Shown here piece by piece: positions 8,703-17,961 of a stretch of DNA of 64,000 nucleotides. Every line of letters begins with the position of its first letter. Position 1 is the first letter of the stretch. The notes under the pieces were generated by a model that had not been told where the DNA came from, made no database searches, and was given only the letters and a program-made list of their open reading frames with translations. A program made the translations under genes and the position numbers. Location: contig NZ_JAPMLQ010000001.1 in the NCBI RefSeq assembly GCF_026410305.1, positions 682,001 through 746,000 on the forward strand, written 5' to 3'. The DNA comes from Sulfitobacter sp. F26204 (lineage in GTDB: Bacteria; Pseudomonadota; Alphaproteobacteria; Rhodobacterales; Rhodobacteraceae).

Positions 8703-9673
8703 CCATCGCGCGGCACGAGTTTGACGGCGATCAAGAAAGCGATGAAAAACACCACGATACCGCCCAGCATGTCGCTGAGGTGATGCCCCCCGTGTGACAG
8801 GATCGATGGCAGCATGCCGATGTTGAGCAGGACCATGGGCCAGAATGCCCAGGTGCGCCAGACAAACCCCACTGCCAAACACAGCATCACTGTGTGATAG
8901 GAAGGGAAGGCAATGGTGCCCATGATGATTTCGGGCGATATCAGCGGCACTCCCGAAGTTGCCATCTGCATCAAGAAACTACCCTCTGCATGACCATGGA
9001 CCAGCCCCAGCGCGGTTTCGACCTCAACAGGCAGGCTGGTGTAGGCCGACGGCCCCAGGCTGGGCCAGGTCCACCAGAATCCCACCGCCATCAGCAGCGA
9101 TAAGGTCCCGGTGATCAGGAGGCGGTGCAGGTCGACAAGACGGCCCAGGAAACCAAGAATAAAGATCACCAAAAACAATTGTGCCAGCGAAGTGCCGTAG
9201 ATTGCACCGATGACCTTGCCAAGTGTCGGATAGGTGGCCATTGCCGTTGTGAACCCTTGCCAGCTATATCCAAAGAGGGCCGCATCAATGGCCATCAAGC
9301 GGTCATCGATCATTGGCACGTCAAAAGGGAATCGCAGGTAGATCAGGATGGCGATTACGCCCGAGAAACCGATGTAGATCCCAGCGCTGATCGCGGTCAT
9401 GGCGGCGCGGGGCATGTTTCGCTTATTCCTGACAAAACAGCCAAGCAGGATAAGGCCCACACTTGGAACAAAACTGATCAGAAACTTGTCCCACGCGACT
9501 GCCTGACCCGAGATTTGTGCAAGAGTGAATGCCAAAAGACCGACGCAAAGCGTCAGGGCGATCATCAATTGCTCTGCCGGTGCAAGTGCTTGTCGGATAA
9601 ATTGAAAACGCTGGTCGATACTGCGATCAGCGGAGGCCACGCCTGTGAAGTCAGGAGAAAAATCTGTCGGCAT
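8699..9673 (-). CDS. PAP2-family membrane protein (inositol phosphorylceramide synthase/phosphatase-like)
   Basis: A 324-aa integral membrane protein with about eight helices. The C-terminal half carries the PAP2 histidine motifs, PSYHT (about residue 256) and GGHHLSDMLGG (about 300), resembling the Aur1/PAP2_3 branch that transfers or hydrolyses lipid phosphate groups at the membrane. The start ATG at 9673 follows AAGGA. It sits between the convergent SDR and the tRNA gene. The substrate (phosphatidic acid, undecaprenyl or other) is not determinable. Confidence 0.82.
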   Translation of the reverse strand: MPTDFSPDFTGVASADRSIDQRFQFIRQALAPAEQLMIALTLCVGLLAFTLAQISGQAVAWDKFLISFVPSVGLILLGCFVRNKRNMPRAAMTAISAGIYIGFSGVIAILIYLRFPFDVPMIDDRLMAIDAALFGYSWQGFTTAMATYPTLGKVIGAIYGTSLAQLFLVIFILGFLGRLVDLHRLLITGTLSLLMAVGFWWTWPSLGPSAYTSLPVEVETALGLVHGHAEGSFLMQMATSGVPLISPEIIMGTIAFPSYHTVMLCLAVGFVWRTWAFWPMVLLNIGMLPSILSHGGHHLSDMLGGIVVFFIAFLIAVKLVPRDG

Positions 9674-9857
9674 GAAGTGTCCTTATATTGAATGCACGCG
9701 TGGCTTTGTTGTGGTTTAACCCCAGATTTCAGGCCAGATTGGGGCGCCCAAGAGGCAATAGATTGCAGGGGTCGGGGCGTTATGGAGCAAAGCCATTGCG
9801 CATTCCTGGGTTTTTGGCTTGACTGTTCCCCGGTGCTGGCATACTCGACGCGGCGAT

Positions 9858-9934
<77 letters not shown>

Positions 9935-9970
9935 TTTTTCTTTCTTTGACTGCTCTGATGTCCTGATACA

Positions 9971-9984
9971 TGCAAGATAATGCA
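9971..9984. promoter_or_regulatory. Candidate BoxR operator upstream of the TRAP genes
   Basis: TGCA-N6-TGCA (spacer AGATAA), extended to the inverted repeat CATGCA...TGCATG. It lies about 240 bp upstream of dctP. The same arrangement occurs before the benzoate-CoA ligase gene. BzdR/BoxR-type regulators are known to use TGCA-containing operators; binding here is inferred. Confidence 0.45.
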
Positions 9985-10223
9985 TGAAACAGGATCATCT
10001 GCTGTGCCGTCGAAATTGCAGGAAATGTGGAAAGACCGCGCTATCAGGTTGAAAGTATTATCATTTTGATTTCAAGGCCTGTGTCTTTTTTTGGGCCAAT
10101 TCAGCCGTGACAAGGGCAATGGCTTGGCTTAGCCTATCGGCCAGACAAGCGGCGAAGGCCGGGTCACCTGAAACAAGGATCGCCTGTGACAAGGGCGGCC
10201 AAAAGAGCCAACTTAGGGAGAAA

Positions 10224-11258
10224 ATGATGATATTACGCAGAACAATGATGGGTATGGCAGGGGCAGCCGTTGCGGCCCTGATGGCCACCAGTGCAATGGC
10301 GCAAGAGGTCACCTTGCGGTTACACCAGTTCTTGCCACCCCAGGCAAATGTGCCAAAACTGGTTCTGGATGTCTGGGCCGACAAAATCGAAGCGGATTCC
10401 GAAGGCCGGATCAAGATCGAGCGGTATCCATCCATGCAACTGGGGGGTAAGCCACCAGAATTGATGGATCAAGCGATTGATGGCGTTGCAGATATTGTCT
10501 GGACCGTTGTTGGCTATACGCCGGGTCGCTATCCGTCGACAGAAGTCTTTGAACTGCCGTTTATCATGACGAACGCGCGCGCGGCATCCTCGGCCTATTG
10601 GCAGATGTTTGAAAAGCATATGAAGGATACGGAATTCAAGGATGTGCACATCCTTGGTACATGGGTGCACGGCCCCGGTATGCTGCATGCGAACAAAGAG
10701 GTGAATACACCCGAAGACATGCAGGGCCTGAAAATTCGCGGTGGGTCGCGCTTGGTCAACCAGTTGCTCGAGAAAATGGGGGCGACGCCGGTTGGCATGC
10801 CTGTTCCCGCGATTCCCGAAGGGCTGTCCAAAGGTGTTATCGACGGCACAACGATTCCGTGGGAAGTTACTTCAGCGTTGAAGGTGCCCGAGCTTGTCAG
10901 CAACCACACCGAATTCGAAGGCAACGCGCTTTATGTTCTGACGTTCGTATTGGCGATGAACAAGGATCGCTACGAGGGACTGCCCTCAGATCTGCAAAAG
11001 GTAATTGACGACAATTCCGGTTTGGAATTCTCGATCTTTGCGGGCGGTACGCAGGCGGATTCTGATGGGCCGGCGCGTCAGGCGGCAGTGGATAACGGCA
11101 ACAACATCGTGACCGTCAGTGGCGATGACCTGCAGGCGTGGATTGATGTTGCGCAGCCGATCTATGCTGAATGGATCGCTGATATGGAAAGCAAAGGCAT
11201 AGATGGTCAGGCGCTGATTGACGAAGCCAAAGCCTTGATGGACGCTTACGAACAGTAA
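10224..11258 (+). CDS. TRAP transporter solute-binding protein (DctP family)
   Basis: A 344-aa periplasmic binding protein of a tripartite ATP-independent transporter. A signal peptide of about 26 residues ends in SAMA before QEVTLRLHQF. The DctP fold is clear: SEGRIKIERYPSMQLGG, then an LKIRGGSRLVN region where family members keep the ligand-pairing Arg. The start is at the ATG at 10224 after AGGGAG; the longer frame to 10107 is not a plausible signal peptide. It is first in an operon with DctQ and DctM and lies directly before the benzoate (box) genes, so an aromatic acid ligand is the best guess. Confidence 0.93.
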   Translation: MMILRRTMMGMAGAAVAALMATSAMAQEVTLRLHQFLPPQANVPKLVLDVWADKIEADSEGRIKIERYPSMQLGGKPPELMDQAIDGVADIVWTVVGYTPGRYPSTEVFELPFIMTNARAASSAYWQMFEKHMKDTEFKDVHILGTWVHGPGMLHANKEVNTPEDMQGLKIRGGSRLVNQLLEKMGATPVGMPVPAIPEGLSKGVIDGTTIPWEVTSALKVPELVSNHTEFEGNALYVLTFVLAMNKDRYEGLPSDLQKVIDDNSGLEFSIFAGGTQADSDGPARQAAVDNGNNIVTVSGDDLQAWIDVAQPIYAEWIADMESKGIDGQALIDEAKALMDAYEQ

Positions 11259-11278
11259 GCGACCTTTCTAGAAACAGA

Positions 11279-11309
11279 CCTGTGGCAACGCGCGTTGCCA
11301 CAGGTTTTT
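11279..11309 (+). terminator. Intercistronic hairpin with T-run between dctP and dctQ
   Basis: CCTGTGGCAACG is followed at once by its complement CGTTGCCACAGG (12-bp arms at 11279-11290 and 11293-11304, two bases between), then TTTTT. It has the form of an intrinsic terminator, lies 21 bp after the dctP stop, and probably gives partial termination so that binding protein exceeds permease. Confidence 0.8.
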
Positions 11310-11329
11310 CTGACCCAAGAGAGCATTTC

Positions 11330-11911
11330 ATGCATCGCGCAGTACAGACACTAGCACGTCTCACCGCTTTGGCCGGGGGGGCGGTCCTGATTATCCTTAT
11401 CGTGCTGACAACCCTGTCAATCATCGGACGATCGCTGAATAAATTCCTGCACAACGAATTTTTTAGCGAAAACTTCACCGGGCTTTCGCAACTATTGCTT
11501 GATTTGGGTGTCGGTGAGATCAATGGCAGCTACGAATTACTTGAGGCGGGAGTGGCATTTGCCATCTTTTCATTCTTGCCGCTTTGCCAGTTCTACGGAG
11601 CGCATGCGACAGTCGATGTTTTTACCTCGTTCCTGCCGGATCGTGTGAACCGTTGGATCGCCGCATTCTGGGAAATCGTGCTGGCCGCGACGATCATACT
11701 GGTGATCTGGCGTTTGTATGAAGGCATGTTGCGCTATTATGGCAATGGCGAAACTACATTATTCCTGCAATTCCCAGTCTGGCGCGCCTATGCGGCCAGC
11801 TTTGCCGCCGGTGTTGTGGCCTGCATCGTTGCGATCTATTGCGCCGTCATTCGCCTGAACGAAGCGTTAGGCGATAGGGATATCCTGCCGTCTGAGCACG
11901 GAGAACATTGA
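11330..11911 (+). CDS. TRAP transporter small permease (DctQ family)
   Basis: A 193-aa inner-membrane protein with four hydrophobic segments (GGAVLIILIVLTTLSIIG; VAFAIFSFLPLCQFYG; WEIVLAATIILVIWRLY; FAAGVVACIVAIYCAV), the standard topology for the small TRAP subunit. The ATG at 11330 is used because the upstream GTG at 11282 lies inside the hairpin that separates this gene from dctP. DctM begins 1 bp after its stop. It pairs with DctM to form the Na+-driven permease. Confidence 0.9.
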   Translation: MHRAVQTLARLTALAGGAVLIILIVLTTLSIIGRSLNKFLHNEFFSENFTGLSQLLLDLGVGEINGSYELLEAGVAFAIFSFLPLCQFYGAHATVDVFTSFLPDRVNRWIAAFWEIVLAATIILVIWRLYEGMLRYYGNGETTLFLQFPVWRAYAASFAAGVVACIVAIYCAVIRLNEALGDRDILPSEHGEH

Positions 11912-11912
11912 A

Positions 11913-13232
11913 ATGAGCAATCTGGAACTTGGTTTTTGGTCATTTCCCATTCTGTTGATCATGGTGTTCCTGCGTGCGCCCATTGGTCTGGCAATGTTGC
12001 TATGCGGGTTTGGCGGTTGGTTCATGGCGATGGGTGGCAATCCCACGCCACTTCTCGCCAAGATGAAATCCGAAACTTATACGACATTCTCCAGCTATTC
12101 GCTCAGCATCATTCCGATGTTTCTGTTGATGGGGCAATTCGCGACAATGTCCGGGATGTCGCAAGCGCTGTTCAAAGCCGCAGAAAATTTTCTTGGACAT
12201 CGGCGTGGCGGCGTCGCCATGGCCTCGGTCGGTGCCTGCGCCGGATTTGGCGCAATCTGCGGATCATCTTTGGCAACCGCTGCAACAATGTCCAAGGTCG
12301 CCCTGCCAGAGTTGAAACGATACGGCTATTCTGGTGGATTCTCGACAGCGACCTTAGCGGCCGGCGGAACACTGGGTATTCTGATTCCGCCCTCTGTAAT
12401 CCTGGTAATTTACGCCATTCTTACGGAGCAAAACATTGCAAAGCTGTTTCTCGCGGCCTTCGTCCCCGGAATTCTGGCTGCGATCGGTTATATGCTGACC
12501 ATCTCCGTATATGTGCGTTTGCATCCCGATGCCGCAGGCACGCGCGAAGCGGTGCCAATGGGCGAACGCTTTCGTGCCCTGGCCGATTGCTGGCCCGTTA
12601 TTCTGATCTTTATCCTCGTGGTTGGCGGAATTTATGCTGGCTGGTTCACGCCGACTGAGGGCTCTGCAATTGGGGCCGCGGCCACCGGGTTGGCCGCCAT
12701 CTTGTCAGGGAGCCTGAACTGGAAGCTATTGGGCAATAGTCTTATGGGCACTGCCCGTACCACGGCGATGATCTTTTTCATCGTATTGGGTGCGGGTTTC
12801 TATAATGGGTTCCTTGCCCTATCCGGCGTGCCTCAGTTCATGGCGGGATGGGTTGTCGAGCAAGGTTTCTCACCGATTTTTGTCCTCTGCATGATCCTTG
12901 GGTTCTATCTGATCTTTGGTTGCCTGATGGACAGCCTCTCGATGATTCTGCTGACCGTGCCGATATTCTTTCCGGTGATTACGGCGATGGATTTCGGAAT
13001 GAGCACGGAGCATCTGGCGATCTGGTTCGGCATTCTGGTGCTGATCGTGGTCGAGGTCGGGCTGATCACGCCGCCCGTCGGCATGAATCTTTTCATCATC
13101 AATTCGATGGATCGTGAAACGCCGATGACCGAAACCTACAAGGCAGTGTTGTATTTTGTTGGTTCTGACGTCGTGCGGGTGATCATCCTCGTGGCATTCC
13201 CGGCCATTACTTTGTTTCTGCTGCCCGACTGA
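11913..13232 (+). CDS. TRAP transporter large permease (DctM family)
   Basis: A 439-aa integral membrane protein with about 12 helices and DctM signatures such as GGTLGILIPPSVILVIYAI, GWFTPTEGSAIG and VEVGLITPPVGMN. It is the transport channel of the DctPQM system and likely Na+-coupled. It is the last gene of the operon; 120 bp with a candidate BoxR operator separate it from the ligase gene. Confidence 0.94.
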   Translation: MSNLELGFWSFPILLIMVFLRAPIGLAMLLCGFGGWFMAMGGNPTPLLAKMKSETYTTFSSYSLSIIPMFLLMGQFATMSGMSQALFKAAENFLGHRRGGVAMASVGACAGFGAICGSSLATAATMSKVALPELKRYGYSGGFSTATLAAGGTLGILIPPSVILVIYAILTEQNIAKLFLAAFVPGILAAIGYMLTISVYVRLHPDAAGTREAVPMGERFRALADCWPVILIFILVVGGIYAGWFTPTEGSAIGAAATGLAAILSGSLNWKLLGNSLMGTARTTAMIFFIVLGAGFYNGFLALSGVPQFMAGWVVEQGFSPIFVLCMILGFYLIFGCLMDSLSMILLTVPIFFPVITAMDFGMSTEHLAIWFGILVLIVVEVGLITPPVGMNLFIINSMDRETPMTETYKAVLYFVGSDVVRVIILVAFPAITLFLLPD

Positions 13233-13270
13233 TCCCAAGGATCTGGGCCTGAGAGATCGACTTTGAATCC

Positions 13271-13284
13271 TGCATTAAAATGCA
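13271..13284. promoter_or_regulatory. Candidate BoxR operator upstream of benzoate-CoA ligase
   Basis: TGCATTAAAATGCA, again TGCA-N6-TGCA, 69 bp before the ligase ATG. It matches the spacing of the element at 9971 before the transporter. A role as BoxR/BzdR-type operator is inferred from the nearby boxR-like gene and the promoter position. Confidence 0.5.
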
Positions 13285-13352
13285 TTCCATTGCCGTGCCA
13301 GTTGCCTAATTGAGTTGAAATGGCACAATGATGCCAAACAAGGGGGGAGCGG

Positions 13353-14891
13353 ATGTTATCTGTCGATGCCAATGCAGCGCGCTATTTTGTTGACCGTCAT
13401 CTGACCGAAGGCCGGGGTGGTAAGACGGCCTATGTCGAGGCCGAGACCGGGCGCACTCTCAGCTATGCGCAGATGGCGACCAGGGCGGGGCAGGTTGCCG
13501 GAGCCTTGCAACGGGTAGGGATCAAACCCGAAGAGCGCGCCGCGGTTCTTGTCCTGGATCAGATCGAGTTCCCGCAAATATTCTGGGGGGCGTTGAAAAC
13601 GGGGGTAATCCCTGTTCCGCTGAATACACTTCTCGCGACGCCGGTATATGACGTCATTCTGCGCGATTGTCGCGCTGCGATCTTGTTTGTCTCAGCGCCG
13701 CTGTGGGATGTTGTCGCGCCTGCCGTGGCCGAGAACCCCTATATCCGTAAAGTCGTAGTCATTGGTGACGCGCCTGAGGGGATGACCGGCTTTGATGCCT
13801 TTATCGACGGTGCCGTTGAGGTCGGGACGATCGCGGTGAGCGCTGATGAGGTTGCCTTCTGGCTTTACTCTTCGGGTTCCACCGGACAGCCTAAGGGCGT
13901 GGCGCATATCCATTCCGCCTTGCAGGCAACGGCGGATACCTATGGCAAGGATGTTCTGGGGATCGTCGAGCAGGATGTGGTCCTGTCAGCGGCCAAGTTC
14001 TTTTTTGCTTATGGTCTGGGCAATGAAATGACCTTTCCGCAGTCGGTTGGCGCGACAAGTGTTTTGTTCACCAGCCGTCCCACCCCCAAGGCAATGATAG
14101 AAACAATCGAGGCGCATCAGCCAACGATCTTTTGTGGTGTGCCGACGCTCTATGCCGCGATGGTGGCGCAGATGGATGAAACCGGACCCCCGTCGGCGGC
14201 ACTACGAATCTGCATTTCGGCAGGCGAGGCCTTGCCCGAAGATGTGGGCAAGCGTTGGGAAAAACATACCGGTGTGGGCATCCTCGACGGTGTGGGATCT
14301 ACCGAAATGCTGCATATTTTCCTAAGCAACACTGTCGGCGATATTGTTTATGGCACATCGGGGCGTGCGGTGCCCGGCTATGAATTGCGCCTCGTGGATG
14401 AGCATGGACAGGAGGTCGGCAAAGGCGAGATTGGTGAACTGTTGGTCAAAGGTGCTTCTGCGGCGCAATGTTACTGGAACCAACGCAACAAAAGCCGCAT
14501 GACCTTTGAAGGGGTCTGGACCCGTACAGGGGACAAATATGAGCGGCGTGATGACGGGCGTTTGATCTACTGCGGGCGCACGGATGATATGTTCAAAGTG
14601 TCTGGTATCTGGTTATCACCTTTTGAGGTCGAAGGTGCGCTGGTTGATCATCCGCGAGTGTTGGAAGCGGCCGTTGTCGCGCATCGGGATGCGGATGGTC
14701 TGGAAAAACCCAAAGCCTTTATCGTCGTGCAATCCGGTGAGGCGGATCGGGCATTGTTTGACGCATTAAAGGCACATGTGAAGGCCAAGATCGGGCTGTG
14801 GAAGTATCCCCGCTGGATCGAAGCGGTTGAGGAATTGCCAAAGACAGCGACGGGCAAGATCCAACGTTTCAAACTGAGAGAGGATTGCTGA
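13353..14891 (+). CDS. bclA: Benzoate-CoA ligase
   Basis: A 512-aa AMP-forming acyl-CoA synthetase that activates benzoate to benzoyl-CoA, the first step of the box pathway. The adenylation P-loop YSSGSTGQPKG is at residues 172-182, with FFFAYGLGNEMTFP, the GSTE motif, the hinge region ending in TGD, and the catalytic Lys at PKTATGKIQRF (K502). The FAYGLGN segment matches benzoate/2-aminobenzoate-CoA ligases. The start follows GGGGGGAG. Its stop overlaps the hydrolase start (TGATG). It is the head of the catabolic gene set. Confidence 0.93.
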   Translation: MLSVDANAARYFVDRHLTEGRGGKTAYVEAETGRTLSYAQMATRAGQVAGALQRVGIKPEERAAVLVLDQIEFPQIFWGALKTGVIPVPLNTLLATPVYDVILRDCRAAILFVSAPLWDVVAPAVAENPYIRKVVVIGDAPEGMTGFDAFIDGAVEVGTIAVSADEVAFWLYSSGSTGQPKGVAHIHSALQATADTYGKDVLGIVEQDVVLSAAKFFFAYGLGNEMTFPQSVGATSVLFTSRPTPKAMIETIEAHQPTIFCGVPTLYAAMVAQMDETGPPSAALRICISAGEALPEDVGKRWEKHTGVGILDGVGSTEMLHIFLSNTVGDIVYGTSGRAVPGYELRLVDEHGQEVGKGEIGELLVKGASAAQCYWNQRNKSRMTFEGVWTRTGDKYERRDDGRLIYCGRTDDMFKVSGIWLSPFEVEGALVDHPRVLEAAVVAHRDADGLEKPKAFIVVQSGEADRALFDALKAHVKAKIGLWKYPRWIEAVEELPKTATGKIQRFKLREDC

Positions 14892-15715
14892 TGGGCATTG
14901 AGTGGACCGAAACGCCGTCGCGGCGCATGAATGTTGATGGTGTTGCGCTTGAATATGCCTGCTGGGGTGCGACGCCTGATGCGGCACCAACCCTTGTTCT
15001 ATTGCATGAAGGGCTGGGGTCGGTCGCACAGTGGAAAGAGGTGCCGCAAGCCTTGGCAGAGGCAACGGGGTATGGAGTTTTTGCCTATTCGCGCGCCGGT
15101 TACGGGCGATCCGATCCAGTCGAACTGCCACGGCCGCTGGACTATATGACCCGCGAGGCCGAGATGACCCTGGGCAGGGTGATGGATGTTGCGGGCATTG
15201 AACAGGCTGTGCTGCTTGGCCATTCGGACGGTGCCACGATTGCCACGATCTATGGCGGGTCTATCTCTGATATGCGGGTGCGCGGTCTGATCCTTATTGC
15301 ACCGCATTTCTTTACCGAAACGGTGGGGCTACAGGCGATCAAGGCAGCGGGTGAGGCCTATGCGACGGGCGATTTGCGCAAGAAACTTTCGAAGTATCAT
15401 GCGAATGTCGAGGTTGCCTTTCGCGGCTGGCATGATGCCTGGACAGATCCCGCCTTTGCCCGTTGGAATGTTGCGGATGCGATTGATCATCTGCGCATTC
15501 CGGTTCTGGCAATTCAGGGGCGTGATGATCCCTATGGTACATTGGCGCAAATAGCCGAGATTGACGAACGGATTTATGCGCCGCTGGACAGGCTGATTCT
15601 GGAGGGATGTGGCCATGCTCCGCATCTGGAACAACCTGCGCAAACGCTGAGTGAAATCGGCGAATTCTGCGCACGACTGTACCGGCTTGAGCATCAAGAT
15701 GTTGCTTTGGGATAG
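14891..15715 (+). CDS. Alpha/beta hydrolase in the box cluster
   Basis: A 274-aa alpha/beta-hydrolase-fold enzyme. The nucleophile elbow is GHSDG (about residue 104), the acid is probably in GRDDP and the base His in GCGHAPH near the C-terminus; the oxyanion motif is LHEGLGS. It overlaps the ligase stop by 1 nt, so the two are translationally coupled. Similar hydrolases accompany box genes and may hydrolyse stalled CoA esters or lactones. The true substrate is unknown. Confidence 0.85.
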   Translation: MGIEWTETPSRRMNVDGVALEYACWGATPDAAPTLVLLHEGLGSVAQWKEVPQALAEATGYGVFAYSRAGYGRSDPVELPRPLDYMTREAEMTLGRVMDVAGIEQAVLLGHSDGATIATIYGGSISDMRVRGLILIAPHFFTETVGLQAIKAAGEAYATGDLRKKLSKYHANVEVAFRGWHDAWTDPAFARWNVADAIDHLRIPVLAIQGRDDPYGTLAQIAEIDERIYAPLDRLILEGCGHAPHLEQPAQTLSEIGEFCARLYRLEHQDVALG

Positions 15716-15734
15716 TCATCGTGGCGTCGTTCCG

Positions 15735-16175
15735 ATGCCACCTCATGCCTATGTCCCCGGTCAGAATATGCGACATCCCGAAGGATTGTTTGATGGGGTC
15801 AAACAGTCAGTGCATGCTGAACTGACGCCAGAAAGTTTGCATGAGACCGAAGCTTTTCGCGCCGGGTTGATTTATTTCGATGCAGGTTTCTATTGGGAAT
15901 GCCATGAGGTGTTGGAGGCGGTCTGGATGCAGGCTCCCGATGGATCGCCGGAACGTGAGATGGTGCAAGCCCTGATTCAACTGGCCAATGCAAAGCTCAA
16001 GATCCTGATGCAGCGCCCCAATGCTGCTCGCCGGCTTTGTGATAAGGTCAGCGCACATGTGGGACGTTGTCCCCAAGGGTTGATGATTCTCGGATTGTAT
16101 CCTGGGCAGGTCCTGGCCTGTGCTGAGCAGCTTCGCCAATGTCTGGAGTCCGAGTTTGTGTACTATACTGCTTAA
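15735..16175 (+). CDS. DUF309 domain protein
   Basis: A 146-aa protein with the DUF309 core FDAGFYWECHEVLEAVWM followed by the REMVQALIQLANAKLKI helix. The E-x-H-E pattern (WECHEVLE) with a distal helix looks like a possible metal site, but no activity is known for this family. The start is uncertain: the ATG at 15735 (MPPHAYVPGQ) is preferred, while the ATG at 15699 would overlap the hydrolase by 17 bp. Its place between the hydrolase and boxC suggests a role in aromatic-CoA degradation, an inference from position only. Confidence 0.8.
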   Translation: MPPHAYVPGQNMRHPEGLFDGVKQSVHAELTPESLHETEAFRAGLIYFDAGFYWECHEVLEAVWMQAPDGSPEREMVQALIQLANAKLKILMQRPNAARRLCDKVSAHVGRCPQGLMILGLYPGQVLACAEQLRQCLESEFVYYTA

Positions 16176-16267
16176 ATCGTGACGTTTTGCCTTGTTTCCT
16201 TGCATTGGCACATCGGCAAAATGAATTATAATACCAAAACCAATTTGCAACTGAAGGGGACGATTCC

Positions 16268-17926
16268 ATGACCAAGGTGATCGATTTTCAGACCGATCCG
16301 ACCAAGTACCGTCATTGGAAGGTCGACTATGATGGCCCGATTGCGTGGCTTTCGATGGATGTTGATGAAAAGGGCGGGTTGTTCGAAGGATACGAACTTA
16401 AGCTCAACAGCTATGACCTTGGTGTTGATATTGAGCTGGCCGATGTGGTGCAGCGGATGCGCTTTGAACACCCGGAAGTGAAGGTTGTGGTCATGCGTTC
16501 TGCTAAGGACAAGGTGTTCTGCGCCGGTGCGAATATCCGGATGCTGGGGGGCGCTGCACATAGCCACAAGGTAAATTTCTGTAAATTCACCAATGAGACC
16601 CGCAATACTTATGAGGCGGCGCTGGCTGACAGTGGGCAAAACTATATCTGTGCAATCAAGGGGGCCTGCGCGGGTGGCGGATACGAATTGGCGCTGGCGT
16701 GCAACCATCTGATGTTGACGGATGATTCCGCGTCTTCCGTGTCCTTGCCAGAGGTGCCTTTGCTGGCGGTATTGCCCGGCACTGGCGGGCTGACCCGCGT
16801 CACCGACAAACGCAAGGTGCGCCGTGATCTTGCGGATGTTTTCTGTTCGATCGAAGAAGGCGTGAAGGGCAAGCGCGCGAAGGATTGGCGCTTGGTCGAC
16901 GAAGTTTTCCCCAATTCCACCTTTGACGAAAAGGTGGTTGAGCGTGCTAGGGAGCTGGCTGCAAGTTCTGCCAAGGGTGATGTTGCGTCCGGAATCGAAC
17001 TGACCCCGATTACACGAAATTTCTCTGCCGATGGTGTGACCTATTCAACGGTCGAAGTTGCGATGAACCGTGATGAAAAGCGGGCAACAGTTACCGTGAA
17101 CGGCCCGCAAGTCGACGCGCCGGAAGATATGGAGGCCTTTGTTGCCGAGGGGGCGGAAGCATGGATGTTGCGTTGTGCACGCGAGTTGGACGACGCCATT
17201 CTGCACCTGCGCAACAATGAAAAAGAACTTGGGCTGATCGAATTCCAAACCCAGGGCGCGCCGGAACAGGTTATCGCGCATGAAGCCCTGTTGTTGGAAA
17301 ACAGCGACCACTGGCTGGCGAATGAAGTGCTGCAATTCTGGAAGCGTCTGTTGAAGCGGATCGACATGACTTCGCGCTCCCTGGTCGCCATTGTCGAACA
17401 TGGTTCGTGTTTTGCCGGACCCTTGGCCGAGCTGCTTTGGGCGGTGGATCGCAGCTATATGATGCTGGAAGAATTTGAAGGGGATAACCGTCCATTGGCG
17501 ACGGTCACCCTGAGCGCGGGCAATTTCGGCAACTACCGGATGAGCAACGATCTGACCCGGCTTGAGACCCGCTTTCTCGGAACACCCGAGCAGGTGGAAA
17601 AATTGAACGGTTCAATCGGTGAGTCGCTGGATGCAGATGCAGCCGAGGAACTGGGTCTGATCACCTATGCATATGACGACATCGATTGGGAAGACGAGGT
17701 GCGTCTATTCATGGAGGAGCGCGCCAGCTTTAGCCCTGATGCCTTGACCGGCATGGAAGCCAACCTGCGTTTCGCCGGGCCGGAAACGATGGAAACACGC
17801 ATCTTTGGACGTTTGACGGCTTGGCAAAACTGGATATTCCAGCGCCCCAATGCTGTGGGCGAGGAAGGTGCGTTGCAACGTTACGGGACCGGCGTGCGCG
17901 GCAAATACAACATGGAACGTGTTTAA
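16268..17926 (+). CDS. boxC: 2,3-epoxybenzoyl-CoA dihydrolase
   Basis: A 552-aa crotonase-superfamily enzyme. BoxC opens the ring of 2,3-epoxybenzoyl-CoA with two waters, giving 3,4-dehydroadipyl-CoA semialdehyde and formate. The N-terminal half has the enoyl-CoA hydratase pattern (VFCAGANIRML, GACAGGGYELALACNH, LPEVPLLAVLPGTGG) and a second crotonase-like half follows, as expected for BoxC's double length. The ATG at 16268 follows AAGGGGACGATTCC. It is the first gene of the boxC-B-A block, 35 bp before boxB. Confidence 0.95.
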   Translation: MTKVIDFQTDPTKYRHWKVDYDGPIAWLSMDVDEKGGLFEGYELKLNSYDLGVDIELADVVQRMRFEHPEVKVVVMRSAKDKVFCAGANIRMLGGAAHSHKVNFCKFTNETRNTYEAALADSGQNYICAIKGACAGGGYELALACNHLMLTDDSASSVSLPEVPLLAVLPGTGGLTRVTDKRKVRRDLADVFCSIEEGVKGKRAKDWRLVDEVFPNSTFDEKVVERARELAASSAKGDVASGIELTPITRNFSADGVTYSTVEVAMNRDEKRATVTVNGPQVDAPEDMEAFVAEGAEAWMLRCARELDDAILHLRNNEKELGLIEFQTQGAPEQVIAHEALLLENSDHWLANEVLQFWKRLLKRIDMTSRSLVAIVEHGSCFAGPLAELLWAVDRSYMMLEEFEGDNRPLATVTLSAGNFGNYRMSNDLTRLETRFLGTPEQVEKLNGSIGESLDADAAEELGLITYAYDDIDWEDEVRLFMEERASFSPDALTGMEANLRFAGPETMETRIFGRLTAWQNWIFQRPNAVGEEGALQRYGTGVRGKYNMERV

Positions 17927-17961
17927 TCAAAACGGGTGCTGACGCCTGAGGAGAATTGAAG

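Noticed and set aside
16203-16206. Single TGCA upstream of boxC as a third BoxR site
   Set aside because: No second TGCA at the 6-nt spacing seen at the two other sites.
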